A DNA stretch of 64,000 bases, from the NCBI GenBank assembly GCA_016193285.1, contig JACPSL010000029.1, forward strand, positions 1 to 64,000. Direction: 5' to 3'. Below, one piece after another: positions 23,607 to 31,771 of this stretch. Each line of letters starts with the position of its first letter. Positions within the stretch are counted from its first letter, which is position 1. Origin of the DNA: Candidatus Melainabacteria bacterium. Lineage in GTDB: Bacteria; Cyanobacteriota; Vampirovibrionia; 2-02-FULL-35-15. Both the position numbers and the translations under genes were made by a program. The notes below the pieces were generated by a model. It saw only the letters and a program-made list of their open reading frames with translations. It searched no databases and was not told the DNA's origin.

Positions 23607-24692
23607 ATGAAAGCAGTGATATTAAGCGGTGGCTCTGGACAAAGACTTGCACCACTTACAAACACAATAACTAAACAACTTTTACCTGTTGCAAACAAAC
23701 CAACCTTGTTTCACATCTTAGATTTAATTAAAGAGGAAACCCCGATTAAATCTGTTTGTGTAGTAGTAAGTGAAGAATTTGGTCACCAGGTTAAAGAGAC
23801 AATTCTTAATTCAGAATACAATAAAGATTTTAATTTTGATTTTGTTTTCCAGGATAAACCGTTAGGACTTGCTCATGCAGTTCAAATTACAAATATGCAT
23901 ATAAAGAATGAGCCTTTTCTTATGTTTTTAGGAGATATTTTAATTGACAAAGATGAATTAAAAAATGCATATAACCAATTTATAAAAAACAATCCTGAAA
24001 GTTTAGTTTTATTAAAAGAAGTAGAAGATCCAAGACCTTATGGTATTGCAGAAGTAAATAATGGTAAAGTTACAAAATTAATTGAAAAACCACAAAACCC
24101 AAAATCAAATCTTTGTTTATCAGGAATTTATTTCTTTAAATCTTCAATCTTTTATGCAATTGCAAACATAAAACCAAGCTATAGAGATGAGCTTGAAATT
24201 ACTGATGCTGTTGACTTTCAAATTAGTCAAGATAAAGTTATTGAATATTACATAATTAAAAGCTGGTGGTTTGATGTTGGTACCCCAGAAAACTTACTTA
24301 AAGGGAATCAAGCTCTTTTAAACAAAATCCAAAATACCATAAAATCAAAACTAAATAATTCTGTAAAAATAAAAGGAAATGTATCTATAGAAGAAAACGT
24401 CACTATTGAAGATTCTGAAATTACAGGTCCTGTTATGATTGCAAAGAATTCCACTATTAAAGGATGTAAGATAGACTCTAATGTAAGTCTTGGTAAGAAC
24501 GTTTATCTAACACATGTACAAATAGAAAACTCAATAATTAGAGAAAATACAAAAATTACAAATCCTTCTGGTATTATTTCAAATAGTGTTTGTGGAAAGA
24601 ATGTTGAAATGATTTTTAACTCGAAAATCGAAAATCGAAAATCGAAAATCAAGTTCATTATAGGAGACGATACAAAATGCATATCATTGTAA
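23607..24692 (+). CDS. rmlA: Glucose-1-phosphate thymidylyltransferase, long form with beta-helix tail
   Basis: 361 aa. Nucleotidyltransferase signature at the N-terminus: M-K-A-V-I-L-S-G-G-S-G-Q-R-L-x-P-L-T, then K-Q-L-L-P-V-A-N-K-P, D-K-P-L-G-L-A-H-A, L-G-D-I-L, L-I-E-K-P and W-F-D-V-G-T-P. After about residue 245 a left-handed beta helix follows (V-K-I-K-G-N-V-S-I, V-T-I-E-D-S-E-I), as in long-form RmlA/sugar-1-P nucleotidyltransferases. It would make dTDP-glucose for the adjacent RmlB. The C-terminal residues S-K-I-E-N-R-K-S-K-I are encoded by a 7-bp repeat array. TATAAT ends 10 nt before the ATG. Confidence 0.85.
   Translation: MKAVILSGGSGQRLAPLTNTITKQLLPVANKPTLFHILDLIKEETPIKSVCVVVSEEFGHQVKETILNSEYNKDFNFDFVFQDKPLGLAHAVQITNMHIKNEPFLMFLGDILIDKDELKNAYNQFIKNNPESLVLLKEVEDPRPYGIAEVNNGKVTKLIEKPQNPKSNLCLSGIYFFKSSIFYAIANIKPSYRDELEITDAVDFQISQDKVIEYYIIKSWWFDVGTPENLLKGNQALLNKIQNTIKSKLNNSVKIKGNVSIEENVTIEDSEITGPVMIAKNSTIKGCKIDSNVSLGKNVYLTHVQIENSIIRENTKITNPSGIISNSVCGKNVEMIFNSKIENRKSKIKFIIGDDTKCISL
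24621..24650. repeat. Tandem heptanucleotide repeat TCGAAAA, 4.3 copies, in coding sequence
   Basis: Four perfect copies (24621-24648) plus two bases, near the 3' end of the rmlA-like gene. Because 7 is not a multiple of 3, three units encode a 7-residue period (S-K-I-E-N-R-K). It is the third heptamer motif in this window, after ATTCTCA and GGTCTAT. Confidence 0.93.
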
Positions 24693-25663
24693 CTGGTGGA
24701 CTAGGTTTTATAGGTTCTAATTTCATTAGACATTTATTGTCTGAAAGTAAGGATGTATTTATTACAAATATTGATGCCCAGACTTATGCAGGAAGATTGG
24801 ATAACTTAAAAGATATTGAAGGTAAAAAAAACTATCAGTATTTTAAAGGAAATATTCAGGATTATGACTTCATTGAAAATACATTTAAGACCTATAAGCC
24901 AGATTGTATAATTAATTTTGCTGCAGAAACGCATGTAGATAGAAGTATAGAAAAATCCCAGCCTTTTATTGAAACTAATATAGTTGGCACACATGTGTTG
25001 TTAGAAGTTTCTCTCAAACAAAAATTAAAAAAATATATTCAAATAAGTACTGATGAGGTTTATGGTTCAGTCATGCCACCTGACAAGTTTACTGAAAGCA
25101 GTCCTATAAAACCAAATAGTCCTTATTCAGCAAGCAAAGCAGCAGCAGATCACTTGGTAAGAGCATATAACAAAACCTATGGTTTAAATACAACGATCAT
25201 CAGATGTTCAAATAATTTTGGACCATACCAATTTCCCGAAAAAGTAATTCCATATTTTATTTCATTAGCTCTTGAAAATAAAAAAGTCCCTGTTTATGGT
25301 GATGGCTTAAATGTAAGAGACTGGATTTATGTACTAGACTTTTGCAAAGCAATTTCATTAGTCTTAGAAAAAGATAAACCAGGAGAAATTTATAATGTTG
25401 GCGGAGACTATGAGTTAACTAATTTAGATTTAACAAAGACACTTCTTAAAAGACTTGGTAAAGGAGAAAATTTAATTAGTTTTGTAGAAGACAGGTTAGG
25501 TCATGATCGTAGGTATGCAATGGACTCAAGTAAAATAAAAAAAGAACTTAGTTGGGAAAAGAAATATAGCTTTGAAGAAGCACTGGATAAAACAATAAAC
25601 TGGTATAAGAATAATAAAGAATGGATTGAGAGAAGAACTAAACAATACAGTGCAGTCAAGTAA
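24677..25663 (+). CDS. rmlB: dTDP-glucose 4,6-dehydratase
   Basis: 328 aa extended SDR. NAD site T-G-G-L-G-F-I-G-S near residue 6; Thr125-Asp126-Glu127 of the dehydratase active site; Tyr150-x3-Lys154 (Y-S-A-S-K); N-N-F-G-P-Y-Q-F-P-E-K and G-x-N-V-R-D-W-I-Y-V are RmlB-specific. It converts dTDP-glucose to the 4-keto-6-deoxy sugar. No rmlC or rmlD is in the window, so the product may feed another deoxy-sugar. TAGGAGA lies before the ATG. Overlaps rmlA by 16 bp and the next gene by about 38 bp. Confidence 0.93.
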   Translation: MHIIVTGGLGFIGSNFIRHLLSESKDVFITNIDAQTYAGRLDNLKDIEGKKNYQYFKGNIQDYDFIENTFKTYKPDCIINFAAETHVDRSIEKSQPFIETNIVGTHVLLEVSLKQKLKKYIQISTDEVYGSVMPPDKFTESSPIKPNSPYSASKAAADHLVRAYNKTYGLNTTIIRCSNNFGPYQFPEKVIPYFISLALENKKVPVYGDGLNVRDWIYVLDFCKAISLVLEKDKPGEIYNVGGDYELTNLDLTKTLLKRLGKGENLISFVEDRLGHDRRYAMDSSKIKKELSWEKKYSFEEALDKTINWYKNNKEWIERRTKQYSAVK

Positions 25664-26852
25664 TAAAAAACTAAATATATTAATGGTCAATTACGAATTC
25701 CCACCAATAGGCGGTGGTGGCGGCACAACGACAAGATTTCTAGCAAAATATATAGCTAAGCTTGGAGTTAATGTAGATGTCTTAACTGCAAAGCCATTAC
25801 TTCAAGACATCTACAATCACCCGGATGGCTTTAAGCTTCATTATGTTGGACCAGTAAAAAAGAAATTAACAACTACTCATATTCCAGAGTTAGCAAGGTT
25901 TATGTTAACTACTATTTATTATGCCAAATCAATAATAAAAACAACCATGCCAGATCTTATACATTGTTTTTTTGCAATTCCATCTGGTGCTTTTGGATTA
26001 CATTGTAAAAAGAAATTTAATATTCCATATATAACATCAGTCTTAGGTGCTGATGTCCCAGGATTTAATATTGGTGACTGGAGACTTAATGTTTATCATG
26101 AGTTTACAAAAGGGCTTTCAAAACCAGTCTGGGAAAATTCTAATTTTGTAGTTGCAAATAGTCCTGCCTTAAAAAGTATTTGTAAAAAGTTTTCTCCAAA
26201 CCAGGAGATCAAAGTAATAACAAATGGTGTTGACGAGGAGATTTTTTATCCTAAACAATTCAATTCCACTAACCCTAATAATAATGTAAATCTTCTTTAT
26301 GTAAGTCGGTTGACCTTTCAAAAAGGCATCTGGACTTTAATTAAAGCCTGTGGCATTCTTAAAAAAAGAGGAGTTACAAACTACAAACTTACAGTTATTG
26401 GTGAGGGTCATCTAAAAGATGAAATGTTTTCACTGATTGACAAATATAAAATAAGCGATAAGGTAAATGTCTTAGGCTGGAAAAGGTTTGAAGAATTACC
26501 TGATATTTATAGAAGTGCTGATATTTTTATTTTGCCATCAGTTATGGAGGGTATGGCAAGTGTTACACTACAAGCTATAGCATGCGGCTTGCCAATAATA
26601 GTTTCAAGAGTAAAAGGAAATGAAGAAGTACTTGAAGAAGGATACAATGGCTTAAGTGCTGAGTATAACAATGCTCTTGATTTTGCTAGTGCAATTGAAA
26701 AATTAATTAAGCAGCCTGAATTAAGACAGAAAATGTCTAAAAACAGTATTCAAAAATCAAAACAATTTTTATGGGAAACTATTGCTAAACAATATTTAGA
26801 ACTTTATGAGAAAAGTGTTTATAGTAAAACTTTAGAGGAAGTTATTGTTTAA
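25626..26852 (+). CDS. Glycosyltransferase family 4
   Basis: About 400 aa. N-terminal domain: I-L-M-V-N-Y-E-F-P-P-I-G-G-G-G-G, D-V-L-T-A, H-C-F-F-A-I-P-S-G; C-terminal donor domain: L-L-Y-V-S-R-L-T-x-Q-K-G, V-I-G-E-G, L-G-W-K, I-F-I-L-P-S-V-M-E-G-M-A (E-x7-E-like motif). A retaining GT-B enzyme using a nucleotide sugar, probably cytoplasmic in glycan assembly. Start uncertain: TTG 25626 (38-bp overlap with rmlB) or GTG 25650; ATG 25683 would truncate the first strand. Confidence 0.87.
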   Translation: MREELNNTVQSSNKKLNILMVNYEFPPIGGGGGTTTRFLAKYIAKLGVNVDVLTAKPLLQDIYNHPDGFKLHYVGPVKKKLTTTHIPELARFMLTTIYYAKSIIKTTMPDLIHCFFAIPSGAFGLHCKKKFNIPYITSVLGADVPGFNIGDWRLNVYHEFTKGLSKPVWENSNFVVANSPALKSICKKFSPNQEIKVITNGVDEEIFYPKQFNSTNPNNNVNLLYVSRLTFQKGIWTLIKACGILKKRGVTNYKLTVIGEGHLKDEMFSLIDKYKISDKVNVLGWKRFEELPDIYRSADIFILPSVMEGMASVTLQAIACGLPIIVSRVKGNEEVLEEGYNGLSAEYNNALDFASAIEKLIKQPELRQKMSKNSIQKSKQFLWETIAKQYLELYEKSVYSKTLEEVIV

Positions 26853-26883
26853 TTTTTTTAATCGTTAAAACAATAGGCATGTA

Positions 26884-27993
26884 ATGAAAAGAGATTATAT
26901 TAATTTATTAAGATGTATAAAATGCAGAGGACCGCTTAATTTATCCGAGGATCATCATTATAAAATAAGGCATAACAAGATAGAATTGGGAGTATTGTCT
27001 TGTTCGCAATGCGGCTCCCTTTATCCCATAATGAATGGCATTGGCGTATTTTTCCCAAATAAACTTTTAAGATATTATCTTAATGAAAAAGAAAAAGAAA
27101 CATGTTGTCAACTAGGTTTAAAATATGAATTTTTAAAGAACGAACTTAATAAAATAGAGAGAAAGCAATTGGACGTGGCAAAAAACTGGAGTTATGAATG
27201 GAATGAAGTATACAATTATTCGAAAGAGGATCTTGATAAGGATGATTTTTTTGGAGAAAATTCATTTTTTAAATTTATTCCCATTACGCCAGCAGATTTT
27301 AGTGATAAAGTTGTTGTAATCTGGTGTGGCGGCAAGGGTAGGGAGTCCTATCACATATCTAAATATAAACCTCGATTAATCGTTGTTAATGAAATCGGTG
27401 ATGAGATTTACGGTATAAATGCAATACTTCCAGAAAATGCCGAACCCTTATTAATTCGCTGCGATATGACAAATAATCCTCTTATGGATGGCTTTGCTGA
27501 TTATTCTATATGTGACCATGCGCTGCAACATGTGTCAGATCACCGATTGGGTTTTAAGAAGATTTTAGATGCTCTTAAGCCGGGTGGAATTATAGCAATT
27601 AATGTATATAGTTATGAAAATAATTTTTTGATGACCCATATCATTGAACCTTTGAAATTTATTTTTCATAGATTCCCTCTTAAAATACAGCAAAATATTG
27701 CTAGATTGCCAGCAGTCATTATCTTCGTTTTGATACGTTTTATTTATATCCCTGCTAAGAAGATATTCCCTAAGCAAGTTTGCGAGAAATTACCCTTGTT
27801 CGAGCATATGATGTTTTGGTCGAAGAGTTCATTTAAGTTTTTTTGTATGACTTGCTTTGACTTAATCCATGCTCCCATATCACATCATTTTAGAAAGTTT
27901 GAGATTCAAGAAATGGCCAAGTCAAACAAAGTTATTATATCGGAACTGACAAACACACATAGTACAACATGGACATTGATAGGCAAGAAATGA
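26884..27993 (+). CDS. Zn-ribbon plus methyltransferase-like protein with altered SAM motif
   Basis: 369 aa. N-terminal Trm112-like zinc ribbon: L-R-C-I-K-C near residue 10 and C-S-Q-C-G-S-L-Y-P-I near 39. A methyltransferase-like domain follows, but motif I reads V-V-V-I-W-C-G-G-K-G instead of the usual acidic D/E-x-G-x-G; later D-H-A-L-Q-H-V and L-K-P-G-G are normal. A long hydrophobic/basic C-terminal region resembles that of the gene at 29059, a clear paralogue. Codon use (ccg, gcg, cgc) looks less AT-biased than its neighbours, hinting at recent acquisition. Confidence 0.7.
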   Translation: MKRDYINLLRCIKCRGPLNLSEDHHYKIRHNKIELGVLSCSQCGSLYPIMNGIGVFFPNKLLRYYLNEKEKETCCQLGLKYEFLKNELNKIERKQLDVAKNWSYEWNEVYNYSKEDLDKDDFFGENSFFKFIPITPADFSDKVVVIWCGGKGRESYHISKYKPRLIVVNEIGDEIYGINAILPENAEPLLIRCDMTNNPLMDGFADYSICDHALQHVSDHRLGFKKILDALKPGGIIAINVYSYENNFLMTHIIEPLKFIFHRFPLKIQQNIARLPAVIIFVLIRFIYIPAKKIFPKQVCEKLPLFEHMMFWSKSSFKFFCMTCFDLIHAPISHHFRKFEIQEMAKSNKVIISELTNTHSTTWTLIGKK

Positions 27994-28129
27994 AATATAG
28001 AGGAAAATCAGCTTAGGTTTGTAAACTAAAGTTTTTTGTAGGCCGAAGAATCATCTGTTTGCCATCTACTTGGGTCGAAAATGAGGTTTATTCAAAACTT
28101 TGTCAAACTTGCGTTAAATAAAGAAACGG

Positions 28130-29026
28130 CTACTGTTTGATCTTTTTAATTGTAAGCACAATAGGCGTATACATCTCAAACTTATTTAATACATTTGCAA
28201 TTACTGATGCAATTTTTAATTTCTGCATCAAATTAACAATTGGCCTTATTTTTTGTAGTGATGCCCAGTCTGAGTAATTTCCTGTTTCTAAGCGCTTTTT
28301 AAATACATCCTTTCCCCATCCTAAAACTTCAATTTGATCTTTAAATGACTTGATTATATTTCTTAGATAAAAAGGGCTTATTAATTGAAGGGTATCAATA
28401 TAGGCTGGATTTTTGCCAAGAAGTTTGGCATATAATTTCCCAAAAGTTTTATTTGTTATACAAGGCCAAAAAATTGCATAGTGCCCTTCCCAAAAAGAAA
28501 AATAATTAGGAATTACAAACTGCAAATAACCTCCTGGTTTTAAAACTCTAATCGACTCGGATAAAACTTTTTTTGGATCCTGTACATGCTCTAAAACATT
28601 TGTAGAATAAATTAAATCAAAACTATCACTTGGAAAAGGAAGAGCTTCTGCAAGTCCACGTACAACAATATCCTTAGGCAAGTTATATTCACTTAAAAGG
28701 CTAGACGAGATTTCATTAAACGGGGAAAACTCATCCTCTGAAGGCTCAATTCCATAAGATTCAATCTCATATTTAGTTCTTGCAGTAATTAAGAAAGTAC
28801 CAACACCAGCACCAATTTCTAATAACTTTTTTCCTTTAAAATCATATTTTTCTTTTTTGTTAATAACAGTTTTAAACAATTCAAGTTGTTCAACAGCTCT
28901 GTCAATTGATAAAAACTCAGAAGCAATAGCTTGTGTATTCAAGTCAAGAAGTTTGCTAGTAGTTTCATTTAAAGCACTTGCAAGTTTTTCAACAATTTGT
29001 GAATCCTTTGAAATTAGTGTAAGCAT
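28130..29026 (-). CDS. SAM-dependent methyltransferase
   Basis: 298 aa, class I. L-L-E-I-G-A-G-V-G-T-F motif I, E-A-L-P-F-P-x-x-S-F-D-L-I-Y-S-T-N-V-L-E-H-V, and R-V-L-K-P-G-G-Y-L. The sequence F-V-I-P-N-Y-F-S-F-W-E-G-H-Y places it with sugar/lipid methyltransferases of glycan loci. It is a single-gene unit, divergent from the methyltransferase at 29059 with 32 bp between start codons, where opposing AT-rich -10-like boxes overlap. Confidence 0.83.
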   Translation of the reverse strand: MLTLISKDSQIVEKLASALNETTSKLLDLNTQAIASEFLSIDRAVEQLELFKTVINKKEKYDFKGKKLLEIGAGVGTFLITARTKYEIESYGIEPSEDEFSPFNEISSSLLSEYNLPKDIVVRGLAEALPFPSDSFDLIYSTNVLEHVQDPKKVLSESIRVLKPGGYLQFVIPNYFSFWEGHYAIFWPCITNKTFGKLYAKLLGKNPAYIDTLQLISPFYLRNIIKSFKDQIEVLGWGKDVFKKRLETGNYSDWASLQKIRPIVNLMQKLKIASVIANVLNKFEMYTPIVLTIKKIKQ

Positions 29027-29058
29027 TATTTACCAGAATATTATATGATTATTCACAC

Positions 29059-30102
29059 ATGAAAGAAAGAGTCATTCAATATCTTAGCTGTCCTGCTTGT
29101 AAAGCAGATATTGAGCTATTAAAAAGCAATTCTTGTGATTCAACAGGACACATTATTGAAGGCAAGTTACAGTGTACTTCCTGTAAAGCAATCTATCCAA
29201 TTATAAAAGGAGTCCCTTGTTTTAGTTTAAGTTTAAAAGATAAGACTGTAGATCAAAACAGAAAAAACTTTGGAGATGAGTGGAATTATTTTACAAATAC
29301 TATTGATGAAGGTCTTGCTAAGAATGAGCTAGATAGTTATTTTCATCCTTTTGTTGATTACAAAGACTTAGACAGTAAGACTATTTTAGATGCTGGTTGC
29401 GGTGGCGGTAGACTTTGTTATATAGTTTCAAAAAAAACAAAAGCAAAAGAAATAATAGGAGTTGATTTATCAAGTGCTGTATTTACTGCTTTTAAAAACA
29501 CAAAACATTTAGACAACGCAACAATCATTCAAGCTGATATAAACAAACTACCTTTTAAAAAAAGTTTTACTTTTGATTTTATATATTCAGTTGGAGTCTT
29601 GCACCATTTACCAAATCCAAAACATGGTTTTACTTCTCTTACTAAAAATTTAAGAGAAAATGGAGAACTGTTAGTGTGGGTATATGGCAAAGAAGGTAAT
29701 TTTCTTTATATAACTTTTGCAGATCCTTTAAGAAAATATATAACTTCTAAGCTGCCTTTTAAAGTTAATTTACTGCTTTCTTTCCTAATATCAGTAATTG
29801 TTTGGTTAATAATTCGGTTAATATATTTCCCTGTAAATAAAGTTTTGGGACTCAATAACACAAATAAAATTCTTCCTATGAATGAATACTTTGATTATTT
29901 TAGAAAAAGAGGGTTTAAGGATTTTTGGAGAACAGTTTTTGACAAAATGGTACCAACCATTTCTTACTATATTTCAAAAGATGAATTTGAAGATTGGTTT
30001 AAAACAAATAGCTTACAATTTAAGACATACTTTAGAAATGGTCATAGTTGGACTGGGATTGGATTAAAAAGAGATTCAATGGTTAGTTTAAAAGTTAATT
30101 AG
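29059..30102 (+). CDS. Zn-ribbon (Trm112-like) plus SAM-dependent methyltransferase
   Basis: 347 aa. N-terminal zinc ribbon L-S-C-P-A-C near residue 10 and C-T-S-C-K-A-I-Y-P-I near 50; then a class I methyltransferase with I-L-D-A-G-C-G-G-G-R motif I, D-F-I-Y-S-V-G-V-L-H-H-L and R-E-N-G-E-L-L-V-W-V-Y-G. The C-terminal third is basic and hydrophobic. Same architecture as 26884-27993 but with an intact SAM motif. Convergent 8-bp overlap with the GT-C gene at 30095. Confidence 0.84.
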   Translation: MKERVIQYLSCPACKADIELLKSNSCDSTGHIIEGKLQCTSCKAIYPIIKGVPCFSLSLKDKTVDQNRKNFGDEWNYFTNTIDEGLAKNELDSYFHPFVDYKDLDSKTILDAGCGGGRLCYIVSKKTKAKEIIGVDLSSAVFTAFKNTKHLDNATIIQADINKLPFKKSFTFDFIYSVGVLHHLPNPKHGFTSLTKNLRENGELLVWVYGKEGNFLYITFADPLRKYITSKLPFKVNLLLSFLISVIVWLIIRLIYFPVNKVLGLNNTNKILPMNEYFDYFRKRGFKDFWRTVFDKMVPTISYYISKDEFEDWFKTNSLQFKTYFRNGHSWTGIGLKRDSMVSLKVN

Positions 30103-31771
30103 TTAGAGCTCTATTAAACTTATAAACAACGACACGGGCTTTTTCACTATATCCATAAAGATTATATTTCCCATCCAATATAGGTTCACCTTTAATTATT
30201 TTTTCTTTATTATTTTGTAAGATCCAATCTGTCGGTCTTAAAAATAAAAATTCAATGGGCTCAGGTAATATCTTATTAACCTGGAGAAGCTGTGCATCTG
30301 TAGCATCTTTAAATATTTGTCTGGTTGGATATGAAACAAATGTAGTATGAGTTCCATCATTATAGTAAATAAATTTGGGTCTTGCACCTCCAATAAACGT
30401 CTCAATAAGTTTTGCCTTTTCTCTAGCCGGCACATGATAGTAATCTTCATTATATAAATAATGAATCAGGGTTGATAAGAAAAGTGGCACATAAAGAAAA
30501 ACTATAAACAATAATAAAATAGCTTGAGAATCAATTGGATGAGAATTATAAAATGGTTTTATATATTCTAAATTTGTCTTAAATATTAACCACAAACAAC
30601 ATAAATACACTGGCAAATAGTAAGTGTTATAACGCCAGATATTACTATGATAAGACTTAAATAAAACAATAAAAATTAAGTTGAAACTTACAATCATTAC
30701 TAATACAAAACCAACAAAAACTTTACTAACTGGTGAAAATTTACCCCAAGATACAAATGAAAGTATAATCATCAAAAAAAGCAAAAAGTAATATATTCCA
30801 TCAAAAACGAAATATCCAGTTGTGTTTAGTATTTCTCCAGTATATGGGAAAAAATTTGTTGGGTAAATAAAATATGGACCTACAATTTGCTGAAAAAAAT
30901 AAATTATATTCTTTAAAAAGTTATTAGGAAAATCATTAAAATATCCACCTAAGAAATCTGCATATTGTTGGGAAATTTCTTGCTCAGGAGAAAAATTCAT
31001 CATTGGTGCTACTGGTAAAAAAATATATTTCTGGAGAATGAAATAAAGTAAAGCAAATGTACCATAAGCAAGTAAAATAAAAACAGGCAGTGAGATTTTA
31101 GTAGCTAGTTCTTTTCCAGTAATTTTAGAATTATAAGCAAGAAAAATAAAAACAAGTCCTCCAAAAAATACTCCTATAAAAAGACTTTTATACAACCACA
31201 AAACTAAAAACAGCAAGGCAAACTTCAAAACAGTAAAATAAGTAAACCTACCAAATGCATAATCTCTTAAAACTAAATAAACAAAAAATAAAATTAAAAA
31301 ACACCCGAATTGTTCCATCATCCCTGTATCACAATTTTTTAAAATGCCAGGGCAAAACAAATAAGACATTGAGACTAGAAAAGAAAGTTTGTGATTATTT
31401 TCTGAAAGCAAAAGAAAAGTAAAATAAATCAATATACAGACTCCAAGTGCTGCAAACCAAGTAGAAAAATAAGCAACTTGCTGAGAGACTCCAAACAATT
31501 TAAAAAAAACAGCTATGTAAGCTGCATGAATAGGATAGTTAATTAGGTTTGTAGGATATCCATATTTTAATAAACCCATTATTGTATATGCTCTTGAACC
31601 AAAATCAAAATCCTGTGCTATTCCCCTAGCAACTGACATATAAGCAATTTCATCCCATCCAAGTTTCTGTTCAAATGCAAATTGAAAAACCAAATATGCC
31701 GCTAGCCAGATAAAAGCTATAAGACAAGTATAACCAATTTTATTCTTCATCTCAGAATTTATTTTCATCAT
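30095..31771 (-). CDS. GT-C membrane glycosyltransferase (PMT/ArnT-like), paralogue B1
   Basis: 558 aa with 10-12 hydrophobic helices and a soluble C-terminal tail. The first periplasmic loop holds G-W-D-E (Asp40-Glu41), the catalytic acidic pair position of GT-C enzymes that use polyprenyl-phosphate sugars. P-I-H-A-A-Y-I-A-V-F-F-K-L-F-G follows. Third of three tandem paralogues, with ATG overlapping the previous stop by 1 bp. The GT2 at the head of this operon is the likely maker of its lipid-linked sugar donor. Acceptor unknown. Confidence 0.8.
   Translation of the reverse strand: MMKINSEMKNKIGYTCLIAFIWLAAYLVFQFAFEQKLGWDEIAYMSVARGIAQDFDFGSRAYTIMGLLKYGYPTNLINYPIHAAYIAVFFKLFGVSQQVAYFSTWFAALGVCILIYFTFLLLSENNHKLSFLVSMSYLFCPGILKNCDTGMMEQFGCFLILFFVYLVLRDYAFGRFTYFTVLKFALLFLVLWLYKSLFIGVFFGGLVFIFLAYNSKITGKELATKISLPVFILLAYGTFALLYFILQKYIFLPVAPMMNFSPEQEISQQYADFLGGYFNDFPNNFLKNIIYFFQQIVGPYFIYPTNFFPYTGEILNTTGYFVFDGIYYFLLFLMIILSFVSWGKFSPVSKVFVGFVLVMIVSFNLIFIVLFKSYHSNIWRYNTYYLPVYLCCLWLIFKTNLEYIKPFYNSHPIDSQAILLLFIVFLYVPLFLSTLIHYLYNEDYYHVPAREKAKLIETFIGGARPKFIYYNDGTHTTFVSYPTRQIFKDATDAQLLQVNKILPEPIEFLFLRPTDWILQNNKEKIIKGEPILDGKYNLYGYSEKARVVVYKFNRALTN

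Noticed and set aside
28081-28140. 20-codon open frame M-R-F-I-Q-N-F-V in the gap 27994-28129
   Set aside because: Too short to judge, no Shine-Dalgarno, and overlaps the convergent methyltransferase end. The 136-bp gap otherwise shows nothing I can name.
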